Source: Xenoacremonium recifei
Lineage: Eukaryota; Ascomycota; Sordariomycetes; Hypocreales; Nectriaceae
Assembly: GCA_012184525.1 (NCBI GenBank)
Contig: WOFQ01000011.1
Location: 372,001 to 436,000 of the forward strand
Direction of reading: 5' to 3'
DNA: 64,000 nucleotides
Part shown: positions 11,395 through 21,806 of the stretch, piece by piece
Layout of the letters: every line of letters starts with the position of its first letter
Numbering within the stretch: position 1 is the stretch's first letter
Program-made: the position numbers and the translations under genes
The notes under the pieces: model-generated
What the model was told of the DNA's origin: nothing
Databases searched by the model: none
Seen by the model: the letters and a program-made list of their open reading frames with translations, nothing else

Positions 11395-11725
11395 TTTGAA
11401 ATACAGTGCCAAATACAGAAGTCGGGAGTCCCGGCTCACGAACCGAGTCTTTTGGTCAGGTGCAAATTGAGGAGTCGCAAAGCTGAAAGCCCGAGCCTGG
11501 TCGGGACGTCGGAGGAATTGAATTGACGCCGTAGAAACGGCGCTGGAGCGGAGCACGAACCTCGCCCCGGGGGGGGTTGCAATGCCGACGCCGCCTCAGC
11601 CAATCACACCGCGGCCCACCCTGAAGCTTTCGTGTCCATCTCGAAGCTGCCACTTTAAGTGCTTCACCAACACTGTACTGTCCACGCAAGCCTCCATCAC
11701 CACCACCTCACCACGACTCTTCACC
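11395..11725. promoter_or_regulatory. bidirectional promoter TMEM14-like/OST2
   Basis: 331 bp separate the divergent start codons. The part nearest OST2 (from about 11640) is rich in CACC/CATCACC runs, typical of a fungal leader. No clear TATA box is seen. Confidence 0.55.
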
Positions 11726-12370
11726 ATGGCTCCCCGACGATCCGCCCGCGACATCACCCCTTCCGCCGCGGCCACCACGCAGGCCAGCGCCACGGCTGCC
11801 GGCTCCGTGCCCAGCAGCAAGCCCGCGGTGTCGTCGCCCATCAACAAAGGTGCGGCGAGCTGGGACCAGGTGCTGGCGAATATCTACGATTACTACATGG
11901 AGACGACGCCGCAGCGCACGAAGCTGGTGGATGTGTTCTTGGTGTTTTTGCTGGCTGTGGGGGGGCTGCAGTTCTTGTACTGTGTTCTCGCGGGCAACTA
12001 TGTGGGTTTGGGGATCTTGAGGTTGAAGACGTTGCTGTTGCTGTTGCTGACGAGGGGTGTAGCCGTTCAATGCGTTCCTGTCGGGCTTCTCGGCGACGGT
12101 TGGGCAGTTTGTCTTGACGGGTGAGTTGGTTGATGGATTCGAAAGTGAATTGATTTGAGGGCAGGGTGCTGACGATGGCAGTCTCGTTGCGCATGCAGAC
12201 CACCGAGGCCAACAAGTCCGAGTTCCCTTCAGTGTCCCCAGAGAGGTACGAATATTCCGATGCAGACTCACAGTATAATTCTCAATGCTGACTTCTACTC
12301 CAGAGCATTCGCCGATTACGTCGTCTGCAGTCTCATCCTGCACTTCTTCTGTGTCAACTTCATCAACTAG
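11726..12370 (+). CDS. OST2: oligosaccharyltransferase subunit OST2 (DAD1)
   Basis: Four exons (11726-12001, 12063-12120, 12182-12245, 12304-12370) give 154 residues. Ost2/DAD1 is a small integral subunit of the ER oligosaccharyltransferase that transfers the lipid-linked glycan to Asn in nascent proteins. After an Ala/Ser/Thr-rich N-terminal extension of about 45 residues come the family signatures YYMETTPQRTKLVDVFLVF, FLYCVLAGNYPFNAFLSGF, VGQFVLTVSLRMQ and ADYVVCSLILHFFCVNFIN, with three hydrophobic helices. All three introns join in frame: donors GTGGGT, GTGAGT and GTACGA. The ATG at 11726 is preferred over the in-frame ATG at 11582 because of its CACCATGG context and family length. Confidence 0.93.
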
Positions 12371-12653
12371 ACTGGCCGGGTTCCGTCCCACGCGAGACGT
12401 GGGTTGATAGGGAGGTGGCTTTCAGGGACCTTTTCTTTCGGGGGTCCCAAGATTCAGTGTATATTACAAGACGGCATTCGAGCATGGCGCATAAAACGAG
12501 GACCACGGTGTCCTTCGCGGAGCAATTTAAGCAAGATCCTTTGAGCCTGAGATTCCCAACTTTTGAACCCTTTCGCTGCTTCGCCTTGATTATGATATGA
12601 CACAAATCCCAAGCCATTGGGCATAAAACACACATTAGATTCCTTCGGACCAG

Positions 12654-13766
12654 CTATGTAGTTGCCTCTGGATCGGGTGTGCCGGCTTTAGGAGGCCCGC
12701 CAGCCTTCGGCGGTGGTGGCACTCCCGTCCCTGCCCCCTTGGGTGCGTTATCCAACTCGCGGCTCTTAGCCTCCTCCTCCTTGAAGTAATCATCCATCAA
12801 CTGGTTTGGGCTGTGTCCATGGCCATGCGCATGCCGGTCCTTCTTCTTGCCTCCTCGCGGCGGTGCGCTCACGGGATTTGTCGCCACCATTTGCGCTGGC
12901 ACCAAGAAATCACCACCTGCCCCTCCTTGCGCTTCCTCGGCAGCTGGGACGAAGACACCTTCACTCTTCTCGTTCAATTCACCGTCGAACATGGTCTCGC
13001 CAGGGGCATCGACAGGTTCACTGAGAGGCGCCGGCAGTCGGTGCAGCGCGCCGTATCCCAGCACACATCCCAGCGCGCCCTGGCCGCCCCAGTCACGGCT
13101 TGGTTGTATGGTCACCTCGCGCGTGACGTTGTATTCGTTGTTGTAAACCCAGAGCCGAAGGGGTCGTCCGATGTAGTCTTCGACGAGCTCGCCGAGGCCG
13201 CTCTCGCCATACAGCGCGCCTTCGGGGCTGCCGAGAATGTAGTCGCTATAGGGGAGAAGGCCGGCGACGTCGGCGGGAGAGTTGGCGGGAACATCGAGGA
13301 CGTGCCAGATGTTGGCGGCGAGGGAGAGTGGCGAGTATTGGAGCGATAAGCCAAGGTTTGCTGACTCTGCAGGGACGGGAATGTGAAGTTCTCGTGTCCG
13401 TTGTCCCTAGATCCATCTGTCAATTTCCTGTTTCAGACGGCATCCAGTTGTGTTGATACCTTCGCGTTCCAGAGGCCTAGGGTGACGGTGCCGCCGGCGC
13501 AGTTCCGCACTTCTTGGCTGAAGAGCTGGGGATCAGGATTGTCCTACACCATTCATTAGTATAATTGCTGTCTTTAAAAAAAAAATCCAAGCGCGAACAA
13601 TTGGCCTGCCGTTGATTCCCACGATAAAGTCGAACCAGGGCTCGACAGCCAGCTCCAAGTTCGTGTTCCTCAAGACCTGGAAGCCAAAGGACCCTCGTTC
13701 TTGTTGGCGCTGCTGAGGATGGTCGCCATCCAGACGCGAGATGAAGCGATTCAGTGCGTTGAACAT
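12654..13766 (-). CDS. GRH1: GRASP-type Golgi stacking/secretion protein (Grh1)
   Basis: Three exons (13599-13766, 13460-13543, 12654-13406) give 334 residues. GRASP proteins tether early Golgi and ER-exit membranes and support unconventional secretion; yeast Grh1 pairs with Bug1. Two tandem PDZ-like GRASP domains are visible: the first includes SFGFQVLRNTNLELAVEPWF and FIVGINGRPI and continues across introns to LWNAK. The second includes LGLSLQYSPL, WHVLDVPANSPADVAGLLP, DYILGSPEGALYGESGLGEL and RPLRLWVYNNEYN. The last ~110 residues are Pro/Gly-rich and disordered. There is no Gly2, so no N-myristoylation; the MFNALNRFISRL start suggests an amphipathic helix, as in yeast. Start 13766 is chosen over the upstream in-frame ATG at 13805 by family similarity. 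Convergent with OST2. Confidence 0.9.
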
Positions 13767-14142
13767 GATTGCTGCAGCTCCTCTGGCCGGTGAATTCGCA
13801 GCCAATTTCCAGGGCGGTTTCGGGGTATCAAAGGGATGGAAGCTGGAGAGGTTGGCTTGCGTCAGACGTGGGAGCTTCTGTCCAGCAAGCTGTCACCATG
13901 CCAGCCAGCCAAGCCTCAGCCTTGCAGGTCAAGCCCCAGAACGCCCCAGCCGTTAGGGGCTGTGGCGGGGAATTTAGGCGGGTCCATGGCAGCCTCGTCC
14001 TGAAATTCACCAAGCCCTCGGGCAGGCACCTAGCTTTCTTCAACTGTGACTGTCCTTCACCACAGCTTTCTCCCGTGTCGCAGATCATGGATTCGGCCAT
14101 TCCGGGCTCCTCCTGAGCACTTCGAGAGTCGCAGGGGTGAAA
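13767..14142. promoter_or_regulatory. bidirectional promoter GRH1/TGS1
   Basis: 376 bp separate the divergent start codons. A 9-codon upstream ORF at 14087-14116 (starting ATGGATTCGG, ending TGA) precedes the chosen TGS1 start and would lie in its leader if transcription begins upstream of it. Confidence 0.5.
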
Positions 14143-15051
14143 ATGGGGAGTCTACAACCTAAGCCGAGCAGCGTGGTAAAGCCAGCTGAGGTTCTCCCGC
14201 TACAGGACGGCTGCCATCACTATGAAGGGAAGCATGAGGTGCCTTGGGACATTCAGAAGTTCGTATTCGTTCCCGATTCATCAGATCTTCTTGGTCTTTG
14301 AGCTCTACGCTAACAGATGTCAGATATTTTGCCCAACGATATTCCATCTTTTCCCTTTACGATGACGGTATCTACATGACGGACGACGCCTGGTTCGGCG
14401 TCACACCAGAGCCCGTCGCGAAGTAAGTTTCAAGCAACAACATCTCAGAGTCTAGTGTGGAAATGCTCACTCTGTCTCAGTCAAGTGGCCCAAGACATGA
14501 CGGGGACCGACGAGAAAAAGCATATTCTAGTTGACCTCTTCGCCGGAGCAGGCGGCAACAGCATTGCCTTCGCCCTCTCAGAGCGCTGGAGCAGAGTCAT
14601 TGCCATCGAGCGGGACGCTGCTACACTAGCCTGCGCTCAACACAATTCAGTTGTCTATGGAATCGAGCCTGGAACCATCACGTGGGTCCACGGAGACAGC
14701 TTTGAGTTCCTAGACAAGCTGTTCAATCGCCCAGAAGAGCTGCATCCTGACTTACAGCTTGACCTTGACGCTACCGTCCTCTTCGCCAGTCCACCGTGGG
14801 GAGGGCCCGGTTACCGAACAGACGAGGTGTTTGACCTATATAACATGCAGCCATACAACCTCGCCGACCTGCACGGGGCGTATGAGAGGCTTGACCATGC
14901 GCTCTTCTTGCCTCGGACAAGCGACATTCGCCAAATTGCCAAGCTGGCACCGCCGGGTCGAAAGGTCGAGGTAGTACAGTATTGCATGGAGGGAGCGAGC
15001 AAAGCGATGGTGGCCTACTTGCCGGGAAAGGACGCGACTTCGGCGTCATGA
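14143..15051 (+). CDS. TGS1: trimethylguanosine synthase TGS1
   Basis: Three exons (14143-14258, 14324-14422, 14481-15051) give 261 residues. Tgs1 converts the m7G cap of snRNAs and snoRNAs to 2,2,7-trimethylguanosine using S-adenosylmethionine. The class I methyltransferase core is intact: the SAM-binding VDLFAGAGGNSIAFAL near residue 88, an acidic AIERDAATLACAQHN, and the catalytic SPPWGGPGY near residue 174, whose Trp stacks on the cap. The upstream segment ending KYFAQRYSIFSLYDDGIYM is the usual N-terminal cap-binding helix region. Introns have donors GTTCGT and GTAAGT, and the first has branch GCTAAC; both joins fall inside conserved text (IQ-KYF and VA-NQVAQ). An extra upstream exon cannot be excluded. 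Confidence 0.92.
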
Positions 15052-15479
15052 TATTCAACTTAAGATACAAACCTATGTGCTCACAGCAAGTGGACATTCG
15101 AAATATCAGAACTACGTTTCGGTTCTGAAAGGAGAGAGAGGATTTTGACACATGTCTGCAAGGAGCACTCATGCGAGCAATGTTTCGACCATGCTACCAA
15201 ATTATGAGTGGTAGAAAATGTATTGGAGAAGGCTACATATCAGGGAATCTGACAAATTCATTCAAATAAACTGCCCGTTACGAAAAGAGAGCAGTTTGGA
15301 CCTCCATGAAAATCGCAGCTACTGTGCACAGTCTGGTCATAATATTCGCACTATACCTGTGAAGCTTGAATGTGACTTGATGAAGCCCTCATGCGACTCC
15401 ATCCACCAGCAGGATTTTCCTCGAACGACGATTATTTGCACAAAAAAATCCCTTGGGGTCACAAACCACGCACGTGACA
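15052..15479. promoter_or_regulatory. TGS1 3' flank and KEL3 promoter
   Basis: 428 bp between co-oriented genes, A/T-richer than the flanking coding sequence. A CACGTG E-box at 15471-15476 ends only 3 bp before the KEL3 ATG. Confidence 0.55.
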
Positions 15480-17798
15480 ATGGCCAAGGACAAGAAGAAG
15501 AATAACGAATCCAAAAAGGCCAAGAAGGTGAGGCTCACAAGCTACCCCTCCATCGCAAGCCCCTCCATGAAAATTGCCCCTCCTCCATGATGCCCGACCT
15601 CATGAGAATGCACATGAGCTCAACAACTCCCGGCACAATAGCGCTGACAGCACCTCATCTCCCAGGCCGAGAAAGCAGCCAAGCAGGCTAGCAAGGGCGA
15701 GAAGAAAGCCAAGACCAAACAGGCCAAGGTCGAGGGCAGCGATGCCGAGGACGTCGACCTAGATGAGGTGCTCGAGGAGTATCGCCGCCAACAGGAGCAG
15801 TTCCTCAAGATCACCGAGACAGTCAGCGAGGCTCCCCCACGGGCTCGCTCCGCCTCCACGCTGATGGCCTCGCCGCACGACAGCAACTCGCTGCTGCTCT
15901 TCGGCGGCGAGTACTTCAACGGGTCGCTGGCGCAGTTCTACAACGACCTCAACGTCTACAACATCGCACGCGACGAGTGGCGCTGCGTGACGTCGCCGAA
16001 TGCGCCGCTGCCGCGGTCTGGCCATGCGTGGACGCGCGCGGGAAACCCGAATCATGTGTATCTCTTCGGGGGTGAGTTCTCGTCGCCCAAGCAGGGCACG
16101 TTTCATCACTACTCGGATTTCTGGCGGTTGGAGCCGGCGACGCGTGAGTGGACTAAGATCGAGGTCAAGGGGAAGGATAAGAGCCCGCCGGCAAGGAGTG
16201 GTCACCGCATGACCTACTGGAAGCAGTACATCATCTTGTTTGGGGGCTTCCAGGACACGTCGAACCAGACCAAGTATTTGGCCGACCTGTGGATCTTTGA
16301 TACGGTCAACTTCGTCTGGTTCAGTCCGCAGCTGCCGTCGGCTCAGCTGAAGCCTGATGCGCGATCCTCCTTCACGCTGCTGCCGCATGAGCAGGGGGCG
16401 GTGCTCTACGGAGGGTACTCTCGCGTCAAGTCCACTGTGCAGGTGAAGCAGAAGGGCAACAAGGCCGGGTCTCAGGCCCAGCGGAACGTCCTCATACCCA
16501 AAGTTCATGACGACTGCTTCTTCCTGCGTATGAGCCAGCCTGCCGCAGACGCGAAGCCCAACACTCCCCCAGCCGTCCGCTGGGAGAAGCGGAAGAGGCC
16601 AGCAAATGCACCCAACCCCCTCCGTGCCGGAGCTACCATGGCCTGGCACAAGGGGCGTGGCATTCTCTTCGGTGGCGTGCACGATGTTGAGCAGAGCGAG
16701 GAAGGCATGGACAGCGAGTTCTTCAACCAGCTGTTTGCGTGGAACATCGAGCGCAATCGATTCATGCCCCTCGCCCTGCGTAAACCCCGGCAGCAGAAGC
16801 GGAACGCCCCTGAGCAGCGTGTGAACCGTCGTGCTCGTGGCCAGGCAAACGAAGAAGAGCTGCTGCGAAACCTGGCGGCGCTGGAGACAGGTGCCTCTCT
16901 CGAGGACGCTGATGGGATTGAGCTTGAGAAGAAAGAGGAGGAAGAGGTTGACGACAAGCCTGTCAAAGAGATGCCTGTGACATTGGAGCCGCCACATGTC
17001 AGATTCAATGCACAGCTGGCTGTCCAGGACGATGTGTTATACATCTACGGCGGGACGTTTGAAAAGGGGGATCGAGAGTTTACTTTTGATGACCTCTACG
17101 CCATTAATCTGGACAAGCTCGATGGTTGCAAGGAGATCTTTACCCGCCCTGTTGAGGACTGGATTGTGAGTTTCTACGAAGTCATGGTCCGATGTATGAC
17201 TAACACGGAGATACAGGAATCTGAGGACGAGGAGGACGATGAAGAGGATGACGATGAGGATGAGGAGGAAGAGGAGGACGATGAAGACGCAGAATACGAA
17301 GAGCCAGCCCAACAACTCCACACTCCTAGCAAGCGCAAGAAGAAGCAGCAGGATGAAGTCTCCGAAACCGCCTCGGAAACGTCCACCACACCTTCAACTA
17401 CCTCAGAAGCAGAAGAAGACGACGCAGAAGCCATCGACGACGGCCTCCCGCACCCACGCGTAAGCCCCCTCCCCCCTTTCTTTCCCTCAACCCACGACTG
17501 ACACATCACTCACCTCCCACAGCCCTTCGAATCCCGCCGCGAATTCTTCGTGCGCACCTCCAACGAGTGGCAAGAGATCCTAATGACCAGCCTCCGCTGG
17601 CAAAACGTCCAGCCCGAGACGCTCACCGTCAAAGAGATCAAGACCAAGGCGTTCGAGCTGAGCGAGGAGAAGTGGTGGGATGCGCGGGAGGAGATCACGG
17701 CGCTGGAGGAGGAGCAGGAGGCGGCGGGGATTCAGGAGGTGGTGAGTCTGGCGGAGAGGGGAGATGCGGGTGTGGGTGGTGGTGCGAGGAGGAGGTGA
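15480..17798 (+). CDS. KEL3: Kelch-repeat protein KEL3/KLHDC4 homolog with DUF4110
   Basis: Four exons (15480-15527, 15666-17165, 17217-17459, 17523-17798) give 688 residues. The protein starts with a Lys/Ala-rich basic stretch, then a Kelch beta-propeller over roughly residues 60-440 with repeats such as LLLFGGEYFNG, HVYLFGGEFSSP, IILFGGFQD, AVLYGGYSR, GILFGGVHD and LYIYGGTFEKG. A very acidic Asp/Glu tract follows (exon 3), and a C-terminal DUF4110 domain ends the protein (from about EFFVRTSNEWQEIL through KWWDAREEITALEEEQ). This order is that of yeast Kel3/YPL263C and animal KLHDC4, whose molecular function is not well defined. Donors are GTGAGG, GTGAGT and GTAAGC, and all introns are phase 0. 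Confidence 0.9.
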
Positions 17799-18209
17799 GG
17801 GGAGAGTTGGAATTTGGAAGGTAGGTTCTGTCAAGGGAGTGTGCAGTGTATGGTGGTTTGTCACGTATTTGCATAGCCGGCCATGAAAAGGACCTATCAT
17901 CAGATCATATGAGTGGTTGCATTACAATGAACTAACTACAACCATAACTTGAGAATCAGATCACGTAGGGCAGCACATAAACACACAAAGATCTTTCTTT
18001 CTTTCTTCCACAACCAATCTCATCTCGCCGCTCAACGCCACCCCTCTATCCCACCCACCAACCAACCCATCTCATCACTCATCACTCATAACTCATCATC
18101 ATCCTCATCATCACCATCATCCCAAATCCTCCTCCACCACCCCCTCCGCCGACCACCCAGCCCTCTTCCCCCTCGCCCACAACACCCACTCCGCGGCCTT
18201 CCCAACCAG
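17799..18209. other. convergent 3' flanks
   Basis: Between the stop codons of KEL3 (+) and the small Cys-rich gene (-). Contains CTTT and CATC simple-repeat runs at about 17995-18120. No gene is seen. Confidence 0.6.
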
Positions 18210-18433
18210 TCAGTTCGGCGCCTTAGCCATCGGCGGGTACTGCTTCCCGCCAACCTCGACCTTGGGCTCGCACGCACAGCGGTCCTCCTCGGGCACGGCG
18301 TCGAGGACGGTTTGCACGTGCTGGCCGCATCCCCACCAGGAGGCCTTCTCTGCGGCGGTGTTAGTAGAGTCTAGGTGGTTGTGAGAAGAGAGGGGGACGT
18401 ACTGCAGGTGTCGCAGGTGGCTTTCTTGCACAT
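18210..18433 (-). CDS. small conserved Cys-rich protein with WWGCG motif
   Basis: Two exons (18403-18433, 18210-18349) give 56 residues. I do not know a function. The spliced peptide starts MCKKATCDTCKKASWWGCG and contains six cysteines (2, 7, 10, 18, 35, 37) plus His21. A CXXC at 7-10, a CGXH at 18-21 and a CXC at 35-37 suggest binding of a metal ion such as zinc; this is inference. It ends in a Lys/Pro-rich tail (GGKQYPPMAKAPN). Donor GTACGT and acceptor CCGCAG join in frame, placing KK-ASWWGCG after CDTC. I recall similar ~55-residue MCKK...WWGCG proteins across ascomycetes, which supports a real gene. The small size means it is easily missed in annotation. Confidence 0.75.
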
Positions 18434-19051
18434 TGTGGTTGTGAGCGGTTGTTAAGTTGATGGTTTTGTGATGTTTGGAGAATACAATCGCAGATACTGA
18501 CTGCCAGGTGACTAATGCGACTTGTGTCGAAGATGATTGAACTCTCGGCTAGCAAAGTGGACTCGGATATCAAGACTATCCCGAAGTCGAACGAAACACT
18601 CTTCTTATATAGGCTCACACTCCCGCACGCAGAAGCCCCTCCCCCTCCCCTCATCGCCACAAATCGGCCCCATTTGTCACGTCGCAGTTCGCCGACCACA
18701 TCTCGCTGTAGTCGGCGACGTCTGGACGGCGATTTTGCGTTTCCCCGTCTAACTACGGCCACAAGCCCCAACCTACCCTGGAGCATTTCCCTGACGTAAG
18801 CGCTCTCGGGCATGCCAGCGGTGATGTCATTGCTCTCCGCGGGCGACGCATTCTCACGATGGACACGGAACGGATAAGTAATCAGGCCATGGAAGCACCT
18901 GGACAGAGACGGAGATAGCAAAGCAGGAGAATCCCAGAGATACTTCAAATGCACTACTCCGCGCTACCAAGAACACCGCGCAGCCCGATTCCCACATGCA
19001 ATGGCACCCAGAGGCTTTAGCTAAAGCTCGCCGTCACCTCCACCTTCATTA
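18434..19051. other. promoter of small Cys-rich gene and PCP 3' flank
   Basis: 618 bp between two minus-strand genes. A possible minus-strand TATA-like stretch (TATATAAG as read on that strand) lies at about 18605-18612, some 170 bp upstream of the small gene's start. Short open frames only. Confidence 0.45.
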
Positions 19052-19903
19052 TCATGGCCGTCCTTCTTCTCCCTTCGCCGCCCGTCGCTCGACCTCGCTC
19101 TCCACGATGGACCGTATCAAGTTGATTGTCAGTTCCCTGCCCTGGGCCACGCTCTTGTCCGACGCGTCCGACGGCACGTGCAGGAAAACGACCTTCTTCG
19201 GCTTGCCCTGCTTGAGTCGGTGTGCAAGGCTGGAGTAGTAGATGAAGTCGCACATGTACCGGCCTGGGTCTTCCGAGATTCGCAGGTCTAGATCCTCCTG
19301 ACTGTGCGCCTGCCACCGCTCCAGCACGTCATCGACGTCAAAGTCCGTCTCGAGCTCTTCTGGCAGCCCGTGCCAAATCCAGTCTTCGCCGCTCTGCTCG
19401 CCCTCATCGCCCAGCTTCTCGCCGTCGACGTCCGCAAAGCGATAACCGTCGCGATGGCCGCGGTGCTCGATGCAGTAGAAGGGCCGCGGGCCTGCCATGC
19501 CAATGTGAATTGCTATGTCCACGCGGCGGCCCTGGTACGTCTCCCAGAAGGACGGCACCAGCTCGCGCACCACGCGGTAGTTGACGCGGATCGGCTCTGA
19601 GTGCACGAGGATGCGCACTTCGGGCAGGCCTGGCGCTGCTGGAACCTGTTGGCGTCGCTTGGGGTCCTTTGCTCGCAGCGGCGGGAGATACGTTGGAAGG
19701 CTTCGTGCAATCTCCCACGACGGGTTGACGGGGTACTGCTCGCGGAAGGGCTATGTGATGCGAGGGCTGGTCAGCACGTGTGGCCTCTCTCAGGTCATGT
19801 CATGTCATGTCGTGTGTGCTTTGTGTTAGAACAGAACAGAACTCACCCCGAACCCGGTGACGAGCACCGTCAACTCCTCGTGGTCGCCAATCTGTGAGCC
19901 CAT
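19052..19903 (-). CDS. pyroglutamyl-peptidase I (peptidase C15)
   Basis: Two exons (19847-19903, 19052-19750) give 251 residues. This cytosolic cysteine peptidase removes N-terminal pyroglutamate from peptides. Family features are the N-terminal VLVTGFGPFREQYPVNPSW (GFGPF-NPSW signature, completed across the intron), the catalytic Cys186 in GRYMCDFIYYSSL and His210 in VVFLHVPS; a Glu near residue 114 (FYCIEHRG) is a candidate for the third catalytic residue. At about 250 residues it is longer than the bacterial enzymes (~215) because of an insertion with many acidic residues between residues 120 and 170, as in other fungal members. The intron has donor GTGAGT, branch GCTGAC, acceptor CATAG and a short TCATG repeat. 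Head-to-head with the HAD phosphatase. Confidence 0.9.
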
Positions 19904-20937
19904 TTCTCGCGTCGCTCCTCCACGGTGACACTCGTTGCGCTGCGCTGCGGCTGTTAGAGAAGAGGAAGACGGTGCAAGAAGGCTTCCATGAGACAGACCC
20001 AAGAGGTTGTTGGTTGGAGTTAGCCCATGCTTGGGCGCGGCCACTTATACCGCCCGCCGGTCTGCTTCCGGAGGCGCTACGGGCGAGGGGGCGCTTCTGT
20101 TAGCGGGATCATCGCCTGAGAGCATAGCAGCCACCTCGCTGTGCGGGGTTGATTCCAGCTGTTCTCGTCCCTTGTTCGTGCCATTACATTTGTTGGTTGC
20201 TGCTGTGGCTGGCCTGGTTGGTCCAGGGTAGGGCAAAAGGTACTCTCCGCTGACGAGCTCTTGATGCCTGTCCAACCCGTTTGCGACCAGCAGGGAAGTT
20301 TGGATCCCTGAACCCGTCTCTGGGCACTGTCCCAATGAGGAACAAAGACAAGCCATCATTGGTCGCCCGTCTAAGGTGAGAGGATCATAGTTTGCGTTGC
20401 ATAAGGAACACTGGTGCTGGTCGGGAATGCAGGCATCCTGGTGTGTGTTAGGTGTCTCTTGAACACAAACTTGCAAACCATAACTACAATATACCCGAAT
20501 TTGCAAGGAGTGTTATGCTATTTTCAAATCAAACACGAGGTGGCATGGACAGTCTCATGCTCCTCATAGCTTTGTAATAAGCGTCCAGAATACTTCATAG
20601 AATTGTGATGTGAATGGGCTGTTTGTTCGCCATCTTACAAGTTGCTCCAGTTTTCAGCAACCAAAGGAGGATCCCATCTACTAACCAGCTCGGGGCATCC
20701 CGCACCGTGGCCAACGGAGCTTCCAAGTGGAGCGGCAATGTGGCCTTCAAGAGCTTCACAAGTCAAACGTAACGTTGAACTCTGAGTCAACAGGCACAAA
20801 CTCTCACGGCCACGAACAGTCATTCCGCCAGCACGCCGTATTTCCCCAGGATATAAGAGGGACTGACAGAGACTTCTGAAAGGCAAAGAGCAGTGTAAAA
20901 GAGAAGCCACTGAGATAATCACGAGCCTCTGGACACG
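19904..20937. promoter_or_regulatory. divergent intergenic region PCP/HAD phosphatase
   Basis: 1034 bp between divergent start codons. A TATA-like ATATAAGAGGG lies at about 20851-20861, some 80 bp upstream of the HAD phosphatase ATG. A 153-codon minus-strand frame at 20045-20506 has no recognisable features and is not called. Confidence 0.5.
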
Positions 20938-21806
20938 ATGGGATCGCAACCGGAATACAGCCTCCCGCCGCTGGAGGTGTCCTTTGATGGGTTCCTTTTC
21001 GACATGGACGGCACCATCATCGACTCAACCGAGGCCGTTGTGAAGCATTGGCACACGTAAGAAATTCAACACATCATTAACCTTGGAGTCTTGCTCATAC
21101 ATCGAATAGTGTTGGCAATGAGATAGGGGTCGAGCCTGCCGTCATCCTAGAGACTTCCCATGGACGGCGTAGTATAGATATCTTGAAGATATTAGCCCCT
21201 GAAAAGGCAAATTGGGAATGTAAGTGCTCTTGAAAACAAAATCCAGCTTCGATGGCGCGACTACTTCCTTTCGAGCATTGAAGTAGATATAAAAGACCTG
21301 TAACTGACCAAGATCAAGACGTGAGGAACATGGAAGGACTACTTCCAAAGCTCTATGGTAGCGAGGCTGTTGAAATCCCAGGAGCTCGAGCTATACTGGA
21401 CCAACTCATCTCCAAAGCCGGGTCCTGGGCTATAGTCACCTCTGGCACTGAGCCACTTGTCCACGGTTGGCTCAAAGCACTCTCGCTTCCCGTCCCGGAG
21501 CACTTGATAACCGCCGAGTCGGTGCAGAATGGCAAACCTGATCCCGCCTGCTATCTGCTCGGCCGGGAGAGTCTTGGTCTGCAGGACGAAGGGAAGGAGG
21601 TCTTGGTGTTGGAAGACAGCCCGGCTGGCATCAAGGCTGGCAAGGCCGCCGGCTGCAAAGTGTTGGGGTTGGTGACAAGCCATACCGTGGAGCAAGTTGC
21701 TGGCGCAGGGCCAGACTGGATCGTCAAGGACCTTGAGTCTGTCAGGGTGGTCCGTCAAGAGGGAGGAAAGGTGACGATAGAAATCTCGAATGCACTGCGC
21801 CAGTGA
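20938..21806 (+). CDS. HAD-family phosphatase, glycerol-1-phosphatase (GPP/DOG) type
   Basis: Three exons (20938-21056, 21110-21219, 21319-21806) give 238 residues, similar to yeast Gpp1/Dog1 (about 250). HAD motif I FLFDMDGTIIDST is at residues ~20-32, with the two catalytic Asp residues. Motif II is the Thr/Ser in WAIVTSGTE, motif III the Lys in NGKPDPACYLL, and motif IV LVLEDSPAGIKAGKAAG. The cap domain lies between. The family dephosphorylates glycerol-3-phosphate or small sugar phosphates such as 2-deoxyglucose-6-phosphate; the substrate here cannot be told from sequence. The second intron ends in AAG (ATCAAG) rather than the usual C/TAG, but only this acceptor restores NWEYVRNMEG in frame. 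Confidence 0.9.

Noticed and set aside
11582..11725. N-terminal extension of OST2 from an upstream in-frame ATG
   Set aside because: Would add 48 residues foreign to the family; the ATG at 11726 has a better context.
15759..16997. 412-codon minus-strand open frame
   Set aside because: Exact antisense of the KEL3 Kelch domain; a GC-rich shadow frame with Arg/Leu-rich product and no domain.
17995..18120. CTTT/CATC runs considered as a possible repeat array
   Set aside because: Irregular, short simple-sequence DNA in a 3' UTR region; not a CRISPR or satellite array.
19793..19815. TCATG tandem repeat as a possible functional element
   Set aside because: A short microsatellite inside the pyroglutamyl-peptidase intron with no further sign of function.
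20045..20506. 153-codon minus-strand frame between PCP and the HAD phosphatase
   Set aside because: Lies in the divergent promoter region, product without recognisable features.
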